In this document: piece by piece, positions 58,172 to 64,000 of the stretch
How positions within the stretch are numbered: position 1 is the stretch's first letter
Layout: each line of letters begins with the position of its first letter
Source: Bacillota bacterium
GTDB lineage: Bacteria; Bacillota; Clostridia; Tissierellales; Sedimentibacteraceae
Reading direction: 5' to 3'
NCBI GenBank assembly: GCA_023386345.1
Contig: JAEWJT010000004.1
Span: forward strand, 186,001 to 250,000
Length of the DNA: 64,000 nt
Translations under genes and position numbers: made by a program
The notes under the pieces: generated by a model
Databases searched by the model: none
Told to the model about the DNA's origin: nothing
What the model saw: the letters and a program-made list of their open reading frames with translations, nothing else

Positions 58172-60022
58172 ATGATAGATACTAAAAAATTAGACAAACT
58201 TTTGCTAAAGGTTGAAAAACCAGCAAGATATGTTGGAACTGAATTAAATGAAATTGTCAAAAATAAAGAGGATATAGATTTAAGATTTGCCTTTGCTTTT
58301 CCAGACACATATGAGGTTGGTATGTCTCATCTTGGCATGCACATATTGTACAATCTATTAAACTCACAGGATAATATCTGGTGCGAAAGAGTATTTGCAC
58401 CGTGGCTTGATATGGAGGGTGTATTAAGAGAAAATAATATACCTCTATTTGCTCTTGAAAGCAAGGATGAATTAAAGGATTTTGATATAATCGGATTTAC
58501 TTTACAATATGAGATGAGCTACACAAACATATTAAACATGTTAAATCTTGCTAATATACCTGTGCGTTCAGAAGATAGAGATGATAGTATGCCACTTGTA
58601 ATAGCAGGTGGGCCATGTGCATTTAACCCTGAACCTTTGCATAATATTATAGATTTATTTACTATAGGTGAATCCGAAGAGCTTATACTTGAATTAAGCA
58701 ATTTATATGTGCAAAAGAAAAAAGAAGGATTATCAAAAGAAGAATTTTTAGAAAGAGCTGTACAGATTGAGGGTGTATACGTACCAAAGTTCTATGATGT
58801 TTTATATAATGAGGATGGCACTGTAAAAGAAAGAGTAGTGCTTAATTCCAAAGCACCAGAAATCGTAAAAAGAAGAATTATCAAGGATATGGATAAAAGC
58901 TATTTCCCTGATAAAATGATTGTACCATATATTGACACAGTTCATGATAGAGTAGTTTTAGAGATACTTAGAGGATGCTTAAGAGGTTGTAGATTTTGTC
59001 AAGCAGGTATGCTGTACAGGCCTTTTAGAGAGAAAAGTGTTGATACATTATTATCTCAAGCAGATAACCTTATTGAAGCATCTGGTCACGAAGAAATGTC
59101 ATTATCTTCACTTAGCTCAAGCGATTATTCCTGCATAGGAGATTTAGCTACAAAACTTCTCGAAAAATATGAACAAAGAAACATTGGAATTTCTTTACCA
59201 TCTTTAAGACTTGATACTGTTGGCTTTGATTTAATAGAAAAGCTTCAAGAGGTTAAAAAGTCAGGACTTACCTTTGCGCCAGAGGCAGGTACTCAAAGAT
59301 TAAGAGATGTAATAAATAAAAACTTGACAGAGGAGCAAATATTAAAGCCTGTTAAAACCGCCTTTGATTTAGGATGGTCTACAGTTAAACTCTACTTTAT
59401 GATTGGACTTCCAACTGAAACTATGGAAGATGTTATGGGTATTAAAGATTTAGCATATAAGATAAAAGATTTATTTTTTGACAGAGAGCGTGAAAAAATT
59501 AAGGGCAATCTTAAGGTCACTTTAAGTGCTGCTTGCTTTGTTCCTAAGCCTTTTACACCATTTCAATGGGTTGCTCAAAACAGCATAGATGAGTTTTATG
59601 ATAAGGCAAAGAAGTTAGACAGAGAAATAAAGGATAAAAAAGTAGTATTTAATTACCATGCACCACGTATAAGCTATTTAGAAGCTGTTTTTGCAAGAGG
59701 AGATAGAAGAACAGCAGACGTTCTAATCAGAGCTTGGGAAAAAGGATGTAAGTTTGATGGCTGGAGCGAATGCTATAAGCATAATACATGGATTGAGAGC
59801 TTTGAGGAGCTTGGTATAAGTACTGATTTTTATGCTACAAGAGAAAGAGAAATAACAGAAGAATTGCCTTGGGACTTTATAGATATAGGCGTTGAAAAAA
59901 GCTTCTTGATTGATGAATACAAGCAAGCATTAAAAGAAAGCACAACCCCAAATTGTAGAGAGAAATGCAGTAATTGCGGAATTAACAAAAGAAATGTAGG
60001 GGGTGTATGTAAACGTGTATAA
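58172..60022 (+). CDS. TIGR03960-family B12-binding-type radical-SAM protein
   Basis: 616 residues. An N-terminal B12-binding-like domain (PARYVGTELNEIVK, FAFPDTYEVGMSHLGMHILYNLLN near 39-62, AGGPCAFNPEPLHNIIDLFTIGE near 145-168) precedes the radical-SAM core with EILRGCLRGCRFCQAGM near 265-280 and FAPEAGTQRLRDVINKNLTEE near 370. The tail has four more Cys (NCREKCSNCGIN, GVC). This is the TIGR03960 ('rSAM_fuse') family, almost always beside DUF2344 (TIGR03936) and rng, as here. The reaction is not known to me. It overlaps the DUF2344 gene. Confidence 0.9.
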   Translation: MIDTKKLDKLLLKVEKPARYVGTELNEIVKNKEDIDLRFAFAFPDTYEVGMSHLGMHILYNLLNSQDNIWCERVFAPWLDMEGVLRENNIPLFALESKDELKDFDIIGFTLQYEMSYTNILNMLNLANIPVRSEDRDDSMPLVIAGGPCAFNPEPLHNIIDLFTIGESEELILELSNLYVQKKKEGLSKEEFLERAVQIEGVYVPKFYDVLYNEDGTVKERVVLNSKAPEIVKRRIIKDMDKSYFPDKMIVPYIDTVHDRVVLEILRGCLRGCRFCQAGMLYRPFREKSVDTLLSQADNLIEASGHEEMSLSSLSSSDYSCIGDLATKLLEKYEQRNIGISLPSLRLDTVGFDLIEKLQEVKKSGLTFAPEAGTQRLRDVINKNLTEEQILKPVKTAFDLGWSTVKLYFMIGLPTETMEDVMGIKDLAYKIKDLFFDREREKIKGNLKVTLSAACFVPKPFTPFQWVAQNSIDEFYDKAKKLDREIKDKKVVFNYHAPRISYLEAVFARGDRRTADVLIRAWEKGCKFDGWSECYKHNTWIESFEELGISTDFYATREREITEELPWDFIDIGVEKSFLIDEYKQALKESTTPNCREKCSNCGINKRNVGGVCKRV

Positions 60023-60725
60023 AATATTATGTAAATATACAAAAACTGGAAATCTAAAATTTATTTCTCATTTAGATATTTTAAGACTTATGCAAAGAGC
60101 TATTTGCAGAGCAAAACTTCCTGCTAAATATTCTGAGGGCTTTAATCCTCATATAAAAATAGCCTTTGGATTTCCTCTATCTCTTGGAGTTGAGAGTATA
60201 GGAGAATACTTTGAACTTGAATTAACTGAAAAGCTTGATATAGAAAAAATTGTAGATGCTTTAAATAATGTCTTGCCAAATAAAATAAGAATATTGGGAG
60301 CAAAATATTATGATGGAAAAGAGTCTCTTATGTCTATTTCTAATTATGCAGAATATTTAATAAATATCGAATCTAATAGTCTTGATATTGAATATTTGAG
60401 TAGTTTACTTACTAAAATGACAAAAGAAGGCTTGATGTATACAAAGGAAAAAATGAATAAGTCAAAAAATAAGCTTGTTAAAAAAGAAATCAATACAAAG
60501 GATTTTATTCATTATGCAAGTGTAAATAAAATTAATAAAGATAATAAAGTGGAGTTAGAATATCCAATCAAAGCTAAATTAGAAATTGTATTTAAGACTT
60601 CTGGTGAGGGAAGTATGAAGGTTTCGGATTTTGTAAAACTATTAGAAGAAAATGCGGTTGTTATTGATTATTATACTGCAATGAAGATAGAGGCATTGGA
60701 TGTAAATTTAAAACCGATTTTATAA
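60015..60725 (+). CDS. TIGR03936/DUF2344 protein
   Basis: 236 residues. YKILCKYTKTGNLKFISHLDILRLMQRAICRAKLPAKYSEGFNPHIKIAFGFPLSLGVESIGEYFELEL at the N terminus is the DUF2344 signature. In many genomes it is fused to, or encoded next to, the TIGR03960 radical-SAM protein and so probably acts with it, possibly on RNA or the ribosome; this is inference. I place the start at GTG 60015, ten bases after AGGGGG and overlapping the previous stop; GTG 60003 is an alternative. Confidence 0.85.
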   Translation: MYKILCKYTKTGNLKFISHLDILRLMQRAICRAKLPAKYSEGFNPHIKIAFGFPLSLGVESIGEYFELELTEKLDIEKIVDALNNVLPNKIRILGAKYYDGKESLMSISNYAEYLINIESNSLDIEYLSSLLTKMTKEGLMYTKEKMNKSKNKLVKKEINTKDFIHYASVNKINKDNKVELEYPIKAKLEIVFKTSGEGSMKVSDFVKLLEENAVVIDYYTAMKIEALDVNLKPIL

Positions 60726-60747
60726 TTATTTAAAATGGGGGTAAAGC

Positions 60748-62220
60748 ATGAAGCAATTAATTATAAGCAATTCCTTTTCATATGAAAAAGCTGCTTTTTT
60801 AATAGATGGAAGCTTAGAAGAATTTTTTTATGAAAATAATAATGAAAATAACTGCCTAGGTAATATTTACAAGGGGAAGGTTGTAGATATATTGCCGGGA
60901 ATGCAGTCGGCCTTTGTTGATATTGGACTTCAAAAAAATGCTTATCTTTATATAGATGAACTGTTATCTGATAAAATTATATCAGAAAAAAGCTTGAACA
61001 AAAAAGAAACATATAATATTAATGATATTATTAAAAAGGGCGAAGAGCTGATGGTTCAAGTTATAAGAGAACCAATAGGCGAAAAATATATTTCTGTAAG
61101 TACTGATATCACCATAGTTAGTAAGCACCTTATTGTAGTTCCTAAAAATAAAAAAGTGAGTATATCAAAAAAAATTAAAAATAATTTAGCAAAAAAAAGA
61201 TTACTTGAGATTGGTTCAAACATTATTCGTGATGATTATGGAATAGTTATGAGAACCTCTGCTGTTGAAATTAGCGAAGAAATTCTTAGAGAAGAATATG
61301 AAGTTTTGCTTGATAAGTACAAAAAGATTGAGTTAGAATTTGGATATTCCTATGCTCCTAAGCTTTTGAAAAAAAATAACAGTCTTATTGAAAAGTTGTT
61401 TATTGAGTACATGAATACAAGTGTTGATGAAATTTATGTTGAAAATAAAGAAACTAAGGATATTGTCAATAAGCTTTTAATAAAATACTATGCAGGAGCT
61501 AATGTTAAAGTAATAGATTCTTATTCTAATTTATTTGAAATTTTCAATATTGAAAAGCAAATTGATGAGCTTAATAATAGAAAAATAGAACTTGATAATG
61601 GTGGAAGCATAATTATTGATAGTACAGAGGCTTTAACAGTAATAGATGTAAATAGCGGTAAATTTGTAGGTACAAGCATGAAACAGGATGAGACCTCACT
61701 TGCGATAAATTTAGAGGCACTTAATGAGATAGTAAGACAGATAAAGCTTAGAAATATTAGTGGTATAATAATTATTGACTTTATTGATTTTAGAGAAAAT
61801 AATTATTCAGACATTCTAATTTCTAAAGCGAAAGAGCTTTTAAAAAATGACAAAGCTAAAACAAAAGTGCTTGGCATGACAAAGTTAAATTTGATGGAAA
61901 TTACAAGAAAGAGAATGCAAGAAAACTTCTATGATTCCATGAATGAAAGTTGTAAGCATTGCAATGGAAGTGGCAAGGTAGCTTCAGCACTTCAAATAAT
62001 GTTTAAAATTGAAAATATATTAAAAAAAGTAAGTTCAAATACATCTTGTAATTTTGTAAGCTTAAAATGCAATGAGCAAATCTATGATAAAATAAATTCT
62101 GAGCTAAAAAAGGATATAGCCATTATTGAAGAAAAGTCAAAAATAAGTATAAGCTTTATCAAGGATAAAAGTGTTATAAATAATAAAATTGAGATAGAAA
62201 AAATGGGGAAAAAGGCTTAA
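60748..62220 (+). CDS. rng: Ribonuclease G/E family
   Basis: 490 residues, RNase G-like. S1 RNA-binding domain (about 35-125: GNIYKGKVVDILPGMQSAFVDIGLQKNAYLYIDEL), RNase H-like catalytic part with TEALTVIDVNSGKFVG near 293 and GIIIIDFIDFRE near 338 (metal-binding Asp residues), then the zinc link CKHCNGSGKV near 403-412. Length fits RNase G. It lacks the long RNase E scaffold tail. It forms a block with TIGR03960 and DUF2344, normally followed by rplU-rpmA, but here by topB. Confidence 0.9.
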   Translation: MKQLIISNSFSYEKAAFLIDGSLEEFFYENNNENNCLGNIYKGKVVDILPGMQSAFVDIGLQKNAYLYIDELLSDKIISEKSLNKKETYNINDIIKKGEELMVQVIREPIGEKYISVSTDITIVSKHLIVVPKNKKVSISKKIKNNLAKKRLLEIGSNIIRDDYGIVMRTSAVEISEEILREEYEVLLDKYKKIELEFGYSYAPKLLKKNNSLIEKLFIEYMNTSVDEIYVENKETKDIVNKLLIKYYAGANVKVIDSYSNLFEIFNIEKQIDELNNRKIELDNGGSIIIDSTEALTVIDVNSGKFVGTSMKQDETSLAINLEALNEIVRQIKLRNISGIIIIDFIDFRENNYSDILISKAKELLKNDKAKTKVLGMTKLNLMEITRKRMQENFYDSMNESCKHCNGSGKVASALQIMFKIENILKKVSSNTSCNFVSLKCNEQIYDKINSELKKDIAIIEEKSKISISFIKDKSVINNKIEIEKMGKKA

Positions 62221-62221
62221 T

Positions 62222-64000
62222 ATGAAATTAATTATAACTGAAAAACCTTCAGTAGCAAAGGATATCGCTAATGTCTTGGGTATAAATAAAAGAGAAAATG
62301 GTTATATGACTGGCAATGGCTACATCGTAACATGGTGTGTTGGCCATTTAATTCAGCTTGCGATGCCAGAGGAGTATGATCAGAAACTCAAGTCTTGGAA
62401 CTTGGACACTCTTCCTATATTTCCCAATAAATTCAAGTATACTGTAAATGAATCCACGAAACAACAGTATGAAATAGTTAAGAGGCTGATGAACAGTGAG
62501 AATGTTGATGAGCTTATCTGCGCAACTGACGCTGGGAGAGAGGGACAATTAATTTTTGGATATGTATATATCAACTCTGAATGTAAAAAGCCTGTGAGAA
62601 GATTGTGGATAAGCAGTATGACAGATGAAGCCATAAGAGAGGGTTTTGCAAATCTAAAGGATAATAAGGACTATTTTCTTTTATATCAATCTGCAAAATC
62701 TCGATCAGAGGCTGATTGGCTAGTAGGAATTAATGCTACAAGACTTTTTACTGTTAAACATAATCAGAAATTAACCATAGGACGGGTACAAACTCCTACC
62801 TTGGCAATGATAGTGCAAAGGCAGCATGAGATAGATAATTTTGTTCCAGAGCCATTTTATGAAATTACTGCAGATTGTGGAAGCTTCATAGCAACTTGGT
62901 ACAATGAAGATGGTACTAGGATAAAGGAAAAAGAAAAGGCTGAGGAAATAATTAAAAAATGTGAAGGCAAAGATGCTATTGTAACAAAGGTAACAAAGAA
63001 AAAAGCCTCGACAGAAAGACCTCTGCTATATGATTTAACGGAATTACAAAGAGATGGAAACAGAAAATACGGATATACAGCTGATCAGGTATTGGAGGCA
63101 GCACAAAATTTATATGAAAAATATAAGCTGACAACATATCCAAGAACAGACAGTAGGTATTTAAGCACAGATATGAAGCCAAAACTTGAGCCGCTGCTTT
63201 TAAATATTAAACAGGGATATAAAATAGCGGCTGCCTGTGTAGATAAAGTTTTATCTCAAAAAATCAATACTGATAAAAGAGTTATCGATGATAAAAAAAT
63301 TACAGACCACCATGCTATAATTGTTACTGATAATATTAGAAACCTTGAAAAAATAAAACTTCCAGAAAGAGAAAGCAATATATTAAAACTTGTTATGACA
63401 AGATTTATAGTAGCACTTGATAAAAAGCAAGAATATGAGCAAACTGATATAGAACTTCTTATTGGCGATGAAAAATTCAAGGCGAGAGGTAAAAAAATAA
63501 CATTTGCTGGTTGGAAAGAAACAGAGGATATACTTCTTGGTAAAACCAGCAATGTTGAAAACAGTGTTAACTCAACTAATAAAGTAAATCCTAGCAACAA
63601 AAATATCGTTGAAGATAATTCTGCTGATGATAAATCAGATGAAGAAAATGAAAGAGAAATAACTGGCAATATAAAGAAAAATGATGTGTTCAAGGTTGAA
63701 GAGTTAAAGCTTTTAGAGAAAAAAACCTCTGCTCCAAAGCCATACAATGAAGCAACCTTACTAACAGCAATGGAAACTGCTGGAAAGCAAATTGAAGATG
63801 AAGAGCTTAGAGAAGAGATGAAAAGTATAGGTATTGGCACTCCAGCAACAAGAGCAGGCATAATAGAAAAGCTTGTATCTGTTGGATATATAAAAAGAAA
63901 CAAGAAAAATCTTCTACCGACAGAAAATGGGATAAAGCTTATAAATCTAGTTCCTGAAAAGTTAAAAAAGCCAGATTTAACAGGCGAATGGGAGCAGGCT
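62222..64000 (+). CDS. topB: DNA topoisomerase III, 3' part outside the window
   Basis: 593 codons are present and still open at the window edge. Type IA topoisomerase: TOPRIM domain with KLIITEKPSVAKDIA at the start and CATDAGREGQLIFGYVY near 100 (DxxxxEGQ-type acidic site); GRVQTPTLAMIV near 187; active-site Tyr in TTYPRTDSRYLS near 304; DHHAIIVT near 361. An acidic, Asn/Ser-rich insertion near 440-480 (around NVENSVNSTNKVN) precedes the final ATLLTAMETAGKQIEDEELREEMKS and GIGTPATRAGIIEKL motifs. It follows rng directly (one base between the stop and ATG), so co-transcribed. Confidence 0.95.
   Translation, partial: MKLIITEKPSVAKDIANVLGINKRENGYMTGNGYIVTWCVGHLIQLAMPEEYDQKLKSWNLDTLPIFPNKFKYTVNESTKQQYEIVKRLMNSENVDELICATDAGREGQLIFGYVYINSECKKPVRRLWISSMTDEAIREGFANLKDNKDYFLLYQSAKSRSEADWLVGINATRLFTVKHNQKLTIGRVQTPTLAMIVQRQHEIDNFVPEPFYEITADCGSFIATWYNEDGTRIKEKEKAEEIIKKCEGKDAIVTKVTKKKASTERPLLYDLTELQRDGNRKYGYTADQVLEAAQNLYEKYKLTTYPRTDSRYLSTDMKPKLEPLLLNIKQGYKIAAACVDKVLSQKINTDKRVIDDKKITDHHAIIVTDNIRNLEKIKLPERESNILKLVMTRFIVALDKKQEYEQTDIELLIGDEKFKARGKKITFAGWKETEDILLGKTSNVENSVNSTNKVNPSNKNIVEDNSADDKSDEENEREITGNIKKNDVFKVEELKLLEKKTSAPKPYNEATLLTAMETAGKQIEDEELREEMKSIGIGTPATRAGIIEKLVSVGYIKRNKKNLLPTENGIKLINLVPEKLKKPDLTGEWEQA

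Noticed and set aside
63256..63903. 215-codon frame antisense to topB
   Set aside because: A Ser/Leu-rich mirror of the coding strand of topB with no ribosome binding site; topB itself shows all type IA motifs.
1..64000. CRISPR array, rRNA operon, complete insertion sequence or prophage
   Set aside because: No regularly spaced repeats, rRNA sequence, intact transposase or phage genes were seen.

Overview
The window is low-GC chromosomal DNA with Shine-Dalgarno sites of the AGGAGG type. It looks like an anaerobic, spore-forming member of the Clostridia (Firmicutes). Pointers are the SCIFF peptide with its radical-SAM maturase, a CwlD-type spore amidase, AddAB, HemZ, the TIGR03960/DUF2344/RNase G block, orphan decarboxylase beta/gamma subunits and a UGA-containing (selenocysteine) HesB-like gene. 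I cannot fix the genus. The right edge cuts topB.

Layout. 0-6.7 kb: PHP phosphoesterase, YitT-type membrane protein, uracil-type NCS2 permease, UvrD-like helicase, CwlD-like amidase. 6.8-11.5 kb: a TetR/flavodoxin/FMN-binding operon with a perfect palindrome on its promoter; a BlaI/BlaR-type pair whose TACA-nn-TGTA operators also sit before an unknown coiled-coil gene; a small Cys-rich protein. 11.6-15.8 kb: a mannose-type PTS pair lacking EIIB, then cbiB and cobD (end of cobalamin synthesis). 15.9-27.1 kb: addB, addA, rmuC, a HAD hydrolase, a small Val/Ile/Thr-rich ORF and mgtE. 27.3-34.0 kb: tRNA-Leu(CAA) followed by a patchwork of stand-alone accessory genes (toroid protein, GyrI-like, FMN-barrel oxidase, nitroreductase, tautomerase, acetyltransferases, WYL regulator), most separated by their own terminators, with a duplicated intergenic hairpin element.

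34.2-41.1 kb: hemolysin-III family protein, a GT4 glycosyltransferase, the HesB-like selenoprotein divergent from a Crp/Fnr regulator, uppP, an IS-transposase scrap, a GNAT protein and mnmA. 41.2-51.7 kb: a Ca2+-type P-ATPase; TIGR04086 protein, scfA (SCIFF) and scfB; a LapA-domain protein; recJ, apt, relA. 51.7-64 kb: MBL hydrolase, hemZ, ComFB, decarboxylase beta and gamma, nadD, yqeK, nfo, TIGR03960, DUF2344, rng, topB (partial).

Most notable: (1) the HesB-like ORF with in-frame UGA followed by Cys and a 7-bp hairpin with GGA loop placed as expected for a bacterial SECIS; (2) two related, apparently structured leaders upstream of apt and yqeK; (3) the SCIFF locus with its own promoter and a terminator between precursor and maturase; (4) the BlaI/BlaR-like regulon with an unknown target; (5) compact leader structures before the uracil permease and upstream of cbiB. 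All readings are by eye; no searches or folding programs were run.
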